Positions 1 through 11,256 are shown, counted from the stretch's first letter. The stretch: 24,019 nucleotides of DNA from Poronia punctata (GCA_022579005.1 MU401839.1:1-24019); one strand, 5' to 3'. Translations and numbers: made by a program. Notes: a model not told the origin generated them from the letters alone.

Positions 1-370
1 CTATTAAGCTTTAATAATAATAATAAGCAGTATAAAACTTTTAATTATTAAAACTAGCATAAATAGCTAAATTATATATATTAATTAATATACGCGTAAA
101 GAAGTAAAACTTCTTTTTTTTACAAAATCTGCATATACTAAATAAGTAAAGAAAAACCCTTTATAAGAAGACCTTTTCTTTTATAGTAGTCCTTACTACA
201 GCTATATAACTTCTACTATATAAGCATTACATTAATTTCTATTATCTTATAACCTATTAGATCTAACACGTAGCGTATCTTACCTTATCTAAGATAAGTT
301 CACTATGTACCTAGTTACCTAAGGTACTTCTAATACCTTTAGATCTAGGTCACATGCTCTATCTATCACA
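1..370. repeat. Dispersed repeat R2, copy 1 (left edge outside window)
   Basis: This stretch is collinear with 8836 to about 9125 at a nearly constant offset of 8.84 kb. Shared blocks include a 17-base identity at 35-51 versus 8879-8895, the taaata-gtaaag block at 139 versus 8984, tccttacta at 190 versus 9028, tactat at 214 versus 9052 and ctaa-ac/tagcg at 263 versus 9102. Similarity is clear to about 283 and becomes doubtful after that. No coding signal was seen. At 371 the sequence switches abruptly to retrotransposon copy A. Family unknown; it could be a terminal repeat of another element or a plain dispersed fragment. Confidence 0.7.
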
Positions 371-402
371 ATAAGCTATATATAGCATTTAAAAGCAAAC
401 AT

Positions 403-850
403 AAAAGCTTTTATTTTATTTATACTAAAAAAAATAAAGCTATAAAGCTTTATATTAATTATAAAAGCTTAAATAAAGTAATTATAAAAAATAAGTACTT
501 TTTACTTTTTATATTAAAAATAATAAATAAGCTAAGGTTAATAAAGACTTTTTTAAAAACTAGACCTTTATAATGCTTACTACTATATTTAAATTAAAAG
601 TAGCAATAAGTAAAAAATCGCTTTTTAAATAAAATATAAGTATTTTAAGTATATAGTTATACTTTTTAAATTAACTAATGCTTTTATAACTTTTTAAGTT
701 TATATATATAAAGCGCTAGCTAAGCTAGTAAATTATATTTATATAGTTTACTTAAATAATATTATAGTTTTTTTAAAAAAAGTAAAAAAAAACATAAAAA
801 GCATTTTTAATTAGTTTATAAGCAGTTAATAAAGTATTAACTATTTATAA
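403..850 (+). pseudogene. Dead Ty3-type reverse transcriptase (copy A)
   Basis: In the first block (frame of 403) one reads LYINYKSLNKVIIKNKY, matching the Ty3 RT stretch that normally reads L-CVDYR-LNK-T-KN-YPLP. From about 560 the frame moves by one base after a T run (549-554) and continues with LDLYNAYY, then KYIVILFKLTNA (family: EYLVMPFGLTNA), and IVYLNNIIVF at 743-772. The last corresponds to the catalytic YLDD box with both Asp codons now Asn. Stops are frequent, mostly where Trp, Gln or Arg codons would be. The product cannot be functional. The family match rests on several blocks in the right order and spacing, so assignment is firm even though detail is lost. Confidence 0.85.
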
Positions 851-2439
851 AGCTATTAAAGTGCAAGTTTTTTAAAATTAAAATAAAATTTTTAAGGTTT
901 ATTTTTATAATTAAAAAAATAAAAATAAAATTTTAAAAGCTTATTACTATTTAAAAGTAAAAAGTATTAACTTTAGTATATAATATATAAGTATTTTTAA
1001 AGTTTATAAACTTTTATACAAAGTTTATAGCTAAATATATAAACATTACTACGCTAATTATAGCTATTTTAAAAGGTTATACTTAATTAAGCTATATTTT
1101 TAAGTAAACTTTAAACATAAATAAAACGTTTAAAAATATAAAAAAGCTTTTATATTAGCAACTACTTTTTATTACTAAAATAGCTATTTAACTATTAAAA
1201 TAAAAATTAATATATTAATAAAAGCAATATTAACAATATTATTATAGCTTTATAAAAAATATAAAAACTAGTTATTTACTAATTATAAAAGCTTATAAAC
1301 ATAAAAATTAAGTAAGTAATAAGCTAGCAAAAGCTTTTAGTAATTATAAAAAGCTATAAGCACTAGTAATAGTACTTTAAAAAAAAACTTTTATAATATA
1401 AACAAATTATATAGCTTTAAAAGGCGTAGTTAACTTACTAGCGCAAGACTTTTTAAAATAAGCTTGCTTGCTAAGTATATAAACTGGTATAGTTTAATTT
1501 TAATATAAAACATTAATTAAGCGTATTAAACCTAGTAAATAAACTATTAAAAAGGCTAGATTATATAGCTAAAAAATGTAGTATAAAAATATAATACTAA
1601 TATTAAAAGAAAAGCTTTAACTAGTTAGCAAGCTGCTATAAAAAATATAGCAATTATTAGTAAAATCTTGTTTTTTTTTAAAAAAAAGTAAAGTATTAGC
1701 TTATGCTACTAAAGCAGCTTAAAAAGCTTTATTAAACTTATACTTGTTAGCTTATTTAATAATAGAAATATAAATTATAAACTTATAAGCTTATAAAGCA
1801 CTAAACTTTTATTATATAATTATAAATAATTTTTAAAAGTAAAAAAGAAAAAAGTACTAATATATATATTTAATTTATATATTATATACTATATAAATAA
1901 TAATAGTAACTTATTTAGTAAAAGTTATTATTAAAAGTATAAAAACTGCTTTTTTTTAAAAAAAGCTAAAGCTATTATTTATAACTAATATATTTTATAT
2001 ATTAAAGCTATAAAATTACCTTAAAGCAAAATAGCTTTTAAACTAGCAGCTTTAATATAGGTTTATAAAATAGTTTATAAATTATAAGCTAAAAACTTTA
2101 CTTTTATAAAGCTAGCAAAGACTATATACTATAAAGCTAAAATATATAAAAAGTATTATATTAATAGTAAAAATATATTATACTTTAAAAGGTAGCTAGT
2201 AATTTTAGCTTAAATAGCTTTAGTAAAGCAACTAATATACTAGTACTATAATAACTTTAAAGCTAAGCATATAAAAAAAATAGCTAAATTATTATAGCGT
2301 AAGTCTTATTAAAAAGGTTTAAAGCAAAATATTTAAAAATATGTTGCTAGCTATATGCAATATAAAAGTGCTTAAAAACTAAAGTATAAGCTTTATAAAA
2401 ACTTTTAATTATTACTTTTATTAAAGTAGCCTTTTTAAG

Positions 2440-2700
2440 AAATTAGTTTAAATTTTATTATAAGATTATTTTTATATATAAAGGTAAATAGTAACGTTTA
2501 TAATATAAATTTAATTATTATAAACTAGTTTATAAAAATAATATTATTTCTTTTTATATAAAAAACGCTTAACGCTGCTATGCTTATAGTAATTATATAC
2601 TATAAAGTAAACTACTAGTATAGGTTTTTTAAAAGAATTATAAATAATAAAAATAAACTTATTATAAGCAAATTTTAAAAAAAGTTTTATAAAGTATAAA
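2440..2700 (+). pseudogene. Dead retroviral-type integrase core (copy A)
   Basis: At 2499-2543 the frame reads YNINLIIIN-stop-FIKII, matching the integrase core block YDAILVIVDRFTKM, with the first and second Asp as Asn and Arg as a stop. At about 2632-2690 it reads RIINNKNKLIISKF-stop-KKF, matching the block around the second catalytic Asp (VSDRD-LFTSKFWK), again with Asp to Asn and Trp to stop. The equivalent of the first block is found in copy B on the - strand at about 16585-16622. It lies about 2.1 kb downstream of the RT start, which fits RT, RNase H, integrase order. RNase H itself was not resolved. Confidence 0.75.
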
Positions 2701-4982
2701 AAGTATATTAATAACTATTTATTATATAATATTTTTAAACTTATAGCTAAATAAAATAAATATACTAAACTTTAAAAAAATAGTTTTATATTTTTTATAC
2801 TAGTAAGCTAAATAGCTAAGTTAAAATATTAATAAAAGCTAAGTTTGTATATAATAATAGCTAATATACTATTAGAAGCTACTTGCTATTTAAAGCGTTA
2901 TATAAATACTACGCAAAAAATATTAAGTACTTATTAAAGCAGATTTAATTTAATATTTAAAAAATAAAAAATAAAAGCTATAGTAAATAAAAGCTATATA
3001 CTATATAGTTTGTAAGCATTAAAAATAAGCAGTTAAGTTAATATAAAAACATTATAATAAGTATTATATACTAAAAAGGTTTTAAGCAAATAATATAGTA
3101 AAGCTATTAATAATATACTTTAAGTTTAAGTATAAAAAAACTAGCTTTTATATATATTTAAGTTAAAGTTTTTAAAAAAGTAAAAACTTAAGCATATTAA
3201 ATTAAGTTATTTAAATTTTATTTTTAAGTTTATAATATATTTTTTATATTATTGCTTGAGCTATAAATAAATTAGCTAGAAAATATTCATAAAATAGCGT
3301 TGTTTAAGTTAAAAAATAAGCAAAAAAGATAAGCAATAAAAAATATTATTTAGTATTAAAAACATAAAAATAAATAAAAATTCTTAATAAAATAAAAAAG
3401 CTAGCTAATAAAAATAATACTTAAAAGCTAGCTAAATACATAGTAAATGTAAGCTAGCTACTAAACTAATATAGAAAAAAAGTTAAAAAGGTTTATATTA
3501 AGTAAAATAATAAATAAAGTAGTTATATTAATATATAAGCACTAAAGGTTATAAAGTTTAAACTTAGTTAATAAAAAATTAGTAAGCTATTATTAAGTAA
3601 CTAAGCTAAGCTATAATGCTATAAAGAATTAAACTTAAACTTAAAAAACTAATTTAACTTAAAAGATTAAATATATAAAATATTATTATTAAATAAACAA
3701 TTAATAGTTAAAAGCTAAATATAAGCTAAAAAGTTAATATATATAAAACTATTAAAACGTTTATAGTAAAAAATAAATATAGCAATATAATTAAAGGTAT
3801 AAATAAAACTAATAGCTAGTATAAAGTAAACATTATAAATAAAAAAGTTTTAATAGCTATTGCTAATACTTAAAATAGTATAAAAGCTTTTTTTTTTAAA
3901 GCTAAATATAGTTAAGCTTTAACTTAGCAGCGTTTATAATAAGCATATATAGTTAAGCAACATATATATATAAATTGCTTAAAATAATGTTTTTTATTTT
4001 AGCGCTAAGTATAAAGCATATTAGTTTTTTTACTAACTTAAAAAAAGGCTAAAAATTATAATTACTATATTAATACTAAAAAAGTTAATATAAAAATAAA
4101 TTACTAAATAGGCGCTTTATATATTAATTATTGAAATTTAAATAAAAATTGCTATAAAGCAATAAAAAAATAAGCTTATAAAAAAAGCAGCTAAAAAAAA
4201 TTTATTATAAAAAACTATAGTTTTCTTTTATAGTTAACTACTTTTTAAAAAACTAAGCTAACTTTTTTAAAGCAAAAAATAAAGTAGCTAATTTTAACTA
4301 TAAAAAAGTTATTAAATATAATATTTATATTATTAACTTAAACTTTTATATATATTAAAAACTTGCTATTAATGCGCTAATAAAAAAAGATTATATATTA
4401 AATAATAACTTAAGTTATGCTTTTAAAAACTATAAAAATTTAAAAAAGCAATATTAAAGCAAATAATTTAATAAAAACAAAATAGCAGATATATAGCATA
4501 GTAAGCGTAATAATGTTGCTTATAAGCAACGTAGTTAATAAAGCTAAAAGTGTAAACATAATAAATTTAAAAGTTATTATATATTATAAAAATATAGCTA
4601 ATATAAAGCTTTTAGCTATAAATAATAAGCAATATATTTTAACTAAGCTTTTTATAAAACAAGTTTAGTATATAACAATTAAAAAATAATTAACTTATAG
4701 GCTTATTAAAAGAATATATGCATATAAAAGTAAAACGTAACACTTTAAAAAGTAGTATAATAGTAGTTAATTAATAAAACAATTAAAAAATAAAAAGCCA
4801 AAAAAAGCTAAATAACTAGAATTAAAAGTTAAAATTAAAACAATATACAAAGCTACTTATAGCTAATAAGTTAATAAAAAACAGCTTTTTTTAAAAAGCA
4901 AGCAATTTAAGTAAAAATTTAAATATAAACTTAATTAGCAAATGTATATATAATTGCTAAAGTTGCTAAAAACTAGCAACTT

Positions 4983-4993
4983 AAAAAAAGTAG
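4983..4993 (+). other. Polypurine-tract remnant before copy A 3' LTR
   Basis: An A-run plus gtag directly abuts the LTR start. The same position in copy B holds aaaagggaaggcag, and both are preceded by ctagcaactt. This is the expected place for plus-strand priming in an LTR element. The G residues seen in copy B are A here, as RIP would produce. Confidence 0.5.
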
Positions 4994-5226
4994 TATAATA
5001 AACCACTTACTTATAAAACCTACTAGCTGCGCTATAAGTATACAAATTATATATAGGCTAAACCTATGCTAACTAATAGCTAAGGCTTAGCTAGTTATAT
5101 TTTTTAATCCTTTTAGCTAGTCTAGTTACTTACTTAGCTTACTAAACAAAAGTTATTTAATATACTTAGTTTTTAAAATTGCTAGCAACATTGCCTTATA
5201 ACTACCTTATTGCTAAAACCCTTATA
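4994..5226 (+). repeat. 3' LTR of copy A
   Basis: Matches the 223-bp LTRs of copy B. The inner part from 5068 (gctaactaatagctaaggc) to the end (aaacccttata) aligns closely; the first about 70 bases are more diverged with small indels, so the start at 4994 (tataata, from TGTAAC) is approximate. The terminal CA is now TA. Sequence after 5226 is unrelated to the flanks of the other copies. Confidence 0.75.
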
Positions 5227-8200
5227 AAAAAGAATTTAAAAGCTAAAAGCACATAAAAGTATTAAGCTAATAACATAAGGAAATATTAAGAAAAAGCGTT
5301 ATAGTAAAAAGGCAAGTATAACTTTTTTAGCATTATAATAAGCTGCTTTAATTTCTTTTAAAAAGCTTAATTATTAAAAATATAAGCAGCTAAAAAAAGA
5401 AAAAGTAGTAGTATAAAAACTAAAAAAAGCAAAAGCGTAAAAACTAAAAGCAATACTAAAACTTAAAAATTAAAAAGTAAAGCAAAGCATTAAAAGCAAA
5501 GGTAATTTTAAATCTTTTAAAAATATTATAAAAACAAGAGCTTATATAATACTTTTTTTGTTAAAAGAAGATTTTAATTTATTAAAGCTTAAAAAATAGT
5601 ATAAAAAACAATATATAAAACTATATAAATAGTAATATAAAAAAAAGATAACAACTGCTTTCTTTAGTAAAAAACTTAATTAAATTATATTTATAGAAAA
5701 GATAAGTTAAAAAAATAATTGTAATTATATAATAAAAATACATATAAATAACTTATTTAAATTTAAAAACTATTTAAAACGAAAACTAGGTAGTAATTCG
5801 TTTTAAAAAATAATAAATATTATTAGCATAATAAGCAACTTAGCAAGCTAAAACAATAATAGTGCTAATATAAGCGTAAGCAAAACAATAGTAGTAATAA
5901 GTAATATAAAAAACTATATTAGTATTAAAGTAAAGTATATAAGCATAAAAAGAGCAGATAGCGTAAAAATAAAAGCAAGCTAGAACTATTTTAAACTAAT
6001 AAACAAAAAAAATAAGTTAATTGAAAAAAGTATAGTATAAACTAAATAGAAAAAAATATATAAAAAATATAAACGTTATTATTTAATATTACTATATATA
6101 CTTACTAAACTTATAAAAATATAAAGAAATAAAAGTTTTAAGCAAAGAAAGTTTAAGGATAATATAATATATATATTAAAAGCATTAGAGAATAAGTAGC
6201 TTATATATATAAGTTACCTAAAAAGTAAAAAGTAAAAAAAAGCTTATATAAATAAATAAATAGAGTTTACTTTTTATATTTATAAAATATATAATTATTT
6301 AGTATAGCTAGTATAAAAAAATAATCATAATAAATATACTATATTTTAATTAAGCTATAATAACTAGCAGTTAAAGTACTAATTTAAATTAAAAAGTTAA
6401 TATTTAGTAAAAAGCATTTTTAATAATAAAAAATATAAGTATATAAAAAAACCTAATATAAAAGTATAAGTTACTTTATATACTAAGCATATATAAACCT
6501 AATTAAAAATACTTATAAAGGTATACTTAACTAATATATAAATACTACATAGTTAAGCGAAAAAAACTTAAAGTACTTAAAAACTTTTTAAAAGTAAAAA
6601 TATAAAGTTTATACTTTATAAAATATAAAGTATAAATAAAAATTTAATTAAAAAATAAGCAATTAAATAAAGTATTAAATATAGGTTGCTTTTAAAAAGT
6701 TTATAAAACCTTTAGCTAAAAATTACTATAAAAGCTAAAAGTGCTAATTACTTTAAAACTTTTTTTATATACTTTATATACTATACTAATAAAAACAAAT
6801 TTAATTAGTTGCGCTTAGTTTACTAAATTTAAATTCAATTTAAAAATCAAGTTTTATTTTTATATATTCTTTATATATTATAAAGTTAGAAAAGCTTTAT
6901 TATAATATTTAAACTATTTAGTTTAAATAAAAAGTATATAATAAATAATAAGTTTATATTAAAAGTAATTAAGTAATTACAACTAAAGTAAAAAAGTGTT
7001 TAGTATATATTAGTAAATTAAATAATAAATAATTTCATTTTAAGAAAATAAGCACCGCTTGTTTTAAAAAAATATAATATATATAGCATATTAATCATAA
7101 AATTAACTGCGCGCTTTATATATTGTGCTATAATTATTTTAAATTTATTAATAGTAAAGTTATATATAATAACTAATTAAAAAAGTAAAGTATATACTTA
7201 GTCTAGAAAATAGAAGTTATATATTATTTATATAAAACTAAGTAAAAATACTTTTAAGTTATTTAATAATTACAACTTTAAAAATAAAGGTAAAATAAAA
7301 AGGTATATAGTATAAAAAGTTAAACGCGCAAAATATATTCTACTTATTGCTTAATTAAGCAGTAAATATAATTTACTTTATAGCTACTATAAATAAAGCA
7401 CAAGTTAAACTGCTTAATATATATATAATTAAAATAAATATAAGTGTTGCTTAACTATAAAGGTTAAGCAAAGTGCACGTATAAACTAGTTATATATATA
7501 TTAGTTAATTTATATGTTTAATATATAATCTAGCTATACTAATTAAAGTACTAATTACTTTCACTATTTTTTACTTTATAAAATATGTTTAATATAATTT
7601 ATTAAACGTATATAATAACCTATTTTAATAAAAACTATAAGCTATTAGTTAAGTTTAATCTTTTTACTATATTTTATAAAATCCTATATAATTTAAGTTT
7701 TCTTTTAAGTTTAAAATTAGTTTTATATCTTAGCTTAATTCAACTTTTAACTTTTTTATTTACTTAATAAATTTGCTACTAAACCTTAAAAATATATACT
7801 AGTAGTTTAAAAGCTTATAATAGCTTTTATATATAAAGTAAAACCTTTTAAAACTATCAGTATTTTTTAAAGTATTTTTTATTAATATTTTATTGTTATA
7901 GTAAGCAAAGCTTTTTATATAGCTTAAAGTTAGAGATTTGCTTTAAAATCTATAATCTTGCTTTTTAGTTTTTAAAAGTAAGTTATAAGTTTGTTTTACT
8001 AAATTAAATGCTTTATTAGTTATACGTTTTTATTAAACATTTTAAATAATCCTTTTATAGTTTTTGCCTTTTTAAATAAAATATAAAAGATTTATTTTTA
8101 TAGGTTTAAAGCTAATTATTAATAGTTAACCTTTTTTTATAGTCCCTTTTAAAACTATATATACTATAGCTTATAAAGTATATAAAGCTTTAAAAGCGAG

Positions 8201-8835
8201 TTATACTTTACTATATAGTCACTTTAATTTAATTATATTATTAATGTTTTGCTTTATTTGCTTAAAAATATATTATTTTTACTTATTAGCCTATTTTTTA
8301 AAGTTTTAAAATAGTAGATTTAAAGGTTAAGTAATAAAACTTTATATTATTTTATAATATTTGCTTTATAAAAATAAAAATTATTTATAAGTAGTAAAAA
8401 GCTAATTATATTACTTATATTACTTTTTTAAACAAACATGCATTTTTATTTTTTAAACAATAAATTTATATTTTCTTTTTTATAAAGTAATATTTTATTT
8501 TTATTATACTAATTTATAATAAAAATTAAGTTTGGTTTTATATTTAAATAAACCTTTTATAACCTATTACTAAGCTATTAAATTTAACTAACTTACTTTT
8601 ATTTTTTAAAGCAGTTTTAGCTATATTAAAGCTGCTTTAAGCGTTTTAAGTAAGCTTTTTATTAAATTTGCTAGTATTAAACTTTTATAGCATTATATAC
8701 TATAAATTTTAGTTTTATAAGTTAATTTATTTTATAGCTTAAAAATAGATTTAAATTTACACTTTTTATTTTATATATAAAAGTCTTTTAAATAAGCTAA
8801 TATAATCTTTATAACTAATATTATAATAATTAAAC
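5227..8835. other. Unidentified AT-rich region between copy A and R2 copy 2
   Basis: No intact gene. The left part (to about 7000) is A-rich on the + strand with lysine-codon-rich stretches around 5390-5500, and the right part (about 7500-8835) is T-rich. In the recognised elements here the coding strand is the A-rich one, so this may be two dead coding blocks facing each other, or parts of two elements. I could not match either part to a transposon family by eye, and saw no obvious repeat of it elsewhere in the window. Confidence 0.4.
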
Positions 8836-9125
8836 TATTAAGTTTATTATCTTTTAATAATATTAATAATAATTAAGTAAAACTTTTAATTATTATAACT
8901 TTATAACTAGTAAAAAAACATATAATTATTTATATTATAAATAAAAAAAGATTGTTTTTTTTCCTTATAAACTTATCTTATATTAAATAGGTAAAGGAAA
9001 ACTTTTTATAAGAGGGGTTTAAAAAAATCCTTACTATAACCGTATCTTTTTTACTATGTAGGAATTCTATCAATTTTATCCGGTCTAATCACCTGTTGGT
9101 TCTAATAGTACGCGACCTTACGCAC
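8836..9125. repeat. Dispersed repeat R2, copy 2, running into the ATG4 upstream region
   Basis: Collinear with 1-283 (see copy 1). The left part is as AT-rich as the flanking arm, while from about 9060 it keeps many C and G residues that copy 1 shows as T or A (for example cggtctaatcacctgttgg here versus ttataacctattagat there). The edge of the mutated arm therefore lies inside this repeat. Its right boundary is uncertain; weak similarity might reach about 9175. Confidence 0.7.
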
Positions 9126-9486
9126 TTACCCCACTGCTTGGGATTCCAAAGGGTAAGGTATCCAGACTCTATCCAGCACCTGCCAAACGTTCACCGTGAC
9201 TAATACTTGTCGCGGTCACGTACTCGGTCCCTTTGAACCCACAGCCGTGACCCCTTTGTGGCATTTTTAGAGCGACTCCTATCTACCTTACCCATCAACG
9301 ATTCATTGTCTTTAGGAATCTTGCTAGACCTTGTTTAACCAACAAAAAGCTGTAAGTTTAGGGGTTGTCTCTTGTACCCTAGATGACATCACCATTCTGA
9401 TAATGAACACCTAAGCTTACGTCGACAAGCAGCTGCAACATATTGTCGCTTGCCCTCCCGAGCTCCGCCACCCACCCTTCCTAAGG
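9126..9486 (+). promoter_or_regulatory. ATG4 upstream region and probable 5' leader
   Basis: Normal base composition, no long reading frame. There is no clear TATA box close to the gene. The last about 40 bases before the start are C/T-rich, common in fungal 5' leaders. Two very short reading frames precede the gene start: 9383-9400 (5 codons plus stop) and 9403-9414 (3 codons plus stop). An imperfect inverted repeat cgacaa/ttgtcg (9423-9428, 9443-9448) encloses a CAGCTG. Transcription start is not determinable from sequence, so which of these lie in the mRNA is unknown. Confidence 0.45.
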
Positions 9487-11006
9487 ATGGATACTACGGT
9501 CGACATTGGCCGGCGGATCGTGCAAATGTTTTGGGACCCAGAGCCTACTAACGATGTCGCTCGTGACCAGCCTGTATGGTGTCTCGGTTCATGTTATAAG
9601 TTGAATAGAGAGACGAGCCCGAGACGTGAGCTCCGCGATAGACGTCCTGCCCGCCGCCCCGAAGCTTCAACTGGACAGACCGCCTCTCCCCAGGGTCCGC
9701 TACCAGAGACTCCACCTGCTTCCATATCGAGCAATTTTGACGAATCCCTGGCGTACGAAGAACCACCACATGATGGTGGCTGGCCTCCGGCTTTCGTTGA
9801 CGATTTCGAGTCCAGAATCTGGATGACCTACCGTTCCGAATTCGAGCCCATACCTAGGTCCCGGGACCCCAAAGCCTTAGCTGCCCTGTCCTTCTCCATG
9901 CGCTTAAAGACTCAGATTTCCGACCAGGGCGGCTTTGCCTCCGATAGCGGCTGGGGATGCATGATCCGGTCCGGTCAGAGCCTTCTTGCTAATGCTCTGA
10001 CCGTACACCGACTCGGCCGAGGTCCGTCATAGCCAATGTGCAAGAGTGTCTGAAGCTCGACGGGCCCCACTGTTAGTTGTGTACGCTAACTCACTCACAG
10101 CATGGCGTCGGGGAACCATGGAGACTGAAGAGCGGGAAATACTTGCGTTGTTTGCAGACGACCCGCGGGCTCCGTATTCCATACACAACTTTGTTCGGCA
10201 CGGGGCATCTGCCTGTGGGAAGTACCCCGGCGAATGGTTTGGGCCATCAGCGACAGCCAGATGCATCCAGTAAGCAATACTTGGCTGATAAAACCACCCT
10301 CAGGTATCATCGCCGTTAATTCTAACCTTTGGGCATGTTCCAGGGCTCTTACAAATGCTCACGAGCCGACCCTTCGCGTCTATTCTACGGGCGATGGCCC
10401 TGACGTCTACGAGGACAATTTTATGAGAATTGCTAAGCCTGACAATACCACTTTCCACCCCACTCTCATATTGGTCGGCACGAGACTTGGTATAGACAAG
10501 ATCACGCCAGTATATTGGGAGGCACTGATAGCATCTTTACAAATGCCACAGTCCATTGGCATTGCCGGGTAAGCTTTGAACGCCACATAGATAGGTATAC
10601 TAATATCTGATGCATGTCTAGTGGGCGTCCTTCATCTTCACACTACTTCATCGGTGTCCAAGGGCTCTACTTCTTCTACCTCGATCCCCACCAGACTCGG
10701 CCTCTGTTCGCTTACCGAGAAGACGTGTCCCTGTATTCCGAGGAAGAGGTCGATAGTTGCCACTGTCAAAAGTTACGCCGTATTCATATCAAAGAGATGG
10801 ACCCTAGCATGCTCATCGGCTTTCTCATTCGGGATGAAGAAGACTGGAGAGATTGGCGGCGGAGCGTAAAGCATGTGCAGGGCAAGGCTATCATACACGT
10901 TTCTGACCATGACCCCGTTGCCCAGATGAAGGAGGCAGGGAGCATCATAGACCAAGTTGAGCCTTTGAGTGACCATGATGACCCAGAGACCGTCGAGGAC
11001 ATTTGA
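9487..11006 (+). CDS. ATG4: Autophagy cysteine protease Atg4 (peptidase family C54), 4 exons
   Basis: Spliced coding sequence 9487-10021, 10101-10269, 10344-10568, 10622-11006: 1314 bases, 437 residues plus stop. Atg4 cleaves the C-terminal tail of Atg8 to expose its glycine and later releases Atg8 from phosphatidylethanolamine; it acts in the cytosol in autophagosome formation. Start chosen because VDIGRRIVQMFWDPEP and VWCLG are the conserved fungal N-terminus. The catalytic Cys158 sits in SDSGWGCMIRSGQSLLAN; the catalytic Asp331 and His333 are in FYLDPHQTRP. Also visible: GKYPGEWFGPSATARCIQ, LVGTRLGIDKITPVYWEAL, IGIAGGRPSSSHYFIGVQG, MDPSMLIGFLI and HVQGKAII, all in family order. The segment at about 35-100 is low-complexity and Pro/Arg-rich, as is variable in fungi. 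All three introns have GT-AG ends and restore the frame. Tail to tail with the J-protein gene, stops 250 bases apart. It looks intact despite dead repeats less than 450 bases upstream. Confidence 0.95.
10022..10100 (+). other. ATG4 intron 1 (79 bp, phase 1)
   Basis: Donor GTCCGT, branch-like gctaac at 10085-10090, acceptor cacag. Splicing joins RLGR to A-WRRG, the conserved junction in fungal Atg4. The unspliced frame stops at 10030-10032. Confidence 0.9.
10270..10343 (+). other. ATG4 intron 2 (74 bp, phase 2)
   Basis: Donor GTAAGC, branch-like tctaac at 10321-10326, acceptor ttccag. Splicing gives ATARCIQ-ALTNAHE, matching the family. A nearer AG at 10302-10303 was rejected because it would not give conserved residues. 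Confidence 0.88.
10569..10621 (+). other. ATG4 intron 3 (53 bp, phase 2)
   Basis: Donor GTAAGC, branch-like actaat near 10599, acceptor tctag. Splicing restores IGIAGGRPS, an invariant Atg4 stretch. Confidence 0.92.
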
Positions 11007-11256
11007 CAAGGCAATGTAGGACGCAGCGGCGCATAAGCACTTATGACACGAAAATGCAGAGTTGCGCTCTGCCATGTATATGGCAGGGTTCCCTCCCAAG
11101 GAGTTACTTGTTGGTATTGGAGGGGAACAAACGAAGGAGGCGCGCGAACGGGGAATGTTGTTAGGAGCCTTGGGCCAGAGGAGCAACCATCTAGGATAGC
11201 TTCGGGGCACAATAAATATTATCATTGGGTGTTCCGTCGAAGCCCAATGGGCGTGT
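11007..11256. other. Convergent 3' intergenic region
   Basis: The 250 bases between the two stop codons hold both 3' UTRs. AATAAA at 11211-11216 is a candidate polyadenylation signal for ATG4, about 205 bases after its stop. A small inverted repeat attggg/cccaat (11224-11229, 11243-11248) lies near the end of the J-protein gene. No further gene is seen; the 3' UTRs probably overlap. Confidence 0.5.

Larger units (their letters stand above)
371..5226 (+). mobile_element. Ty3-type LTR retrotransposon copy A, 5'-truncated, RIP-mutated
   Basis: From 371 the sequence matches copy C from 23911 to the window end, and the reverse complement of copy B from about 18760 downward. It ends with an LTR at 4994-5226. 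Reverse transcriptase (403 to about 850) and integrase core (about 2440-2700) can be read through many stops, in the RT-then-integrase order of Ty3/Metaviridae elements. The 5' LTR and gag are missing: the first 2.4 kb found in copies B and C is replaced at 371 by repeat R2. The coding strand is strongly A-rich, as expected if G was changed to A on it. No target duplication is visible around this copy. Confidence 0.85.

Noticed and set aside
98..121. Hairpin (8-bp stem, 3-base loop) followed by a T run, terminator-like
   Set aside because: Not preserved in R2 copy 2, and such structures arise often by chance in AT-rich DNA.
1..9050. Mitochondrial or plasmid origin for the AT-rich DNA
   Set aside because: Retrotransposon remnants, transition-only LTR differences and nuclear genes with spliceosomal introns in the same window point to RIP-mutated nuclear DNA.
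9487..10032. ATG4 as a truncated 181-residue protein broken by frameshifts
   Set aside because: The breaks coincide with GT-AG introns that restore family-conserved junctions; the gene is intact.
10773..11225. Two overlapping - strand frames of about 142-150 codons
   Set aside because: Antisense to ATG4 exon 4 and its 3' region; the sense frame carries conserved Atg4 motifs.
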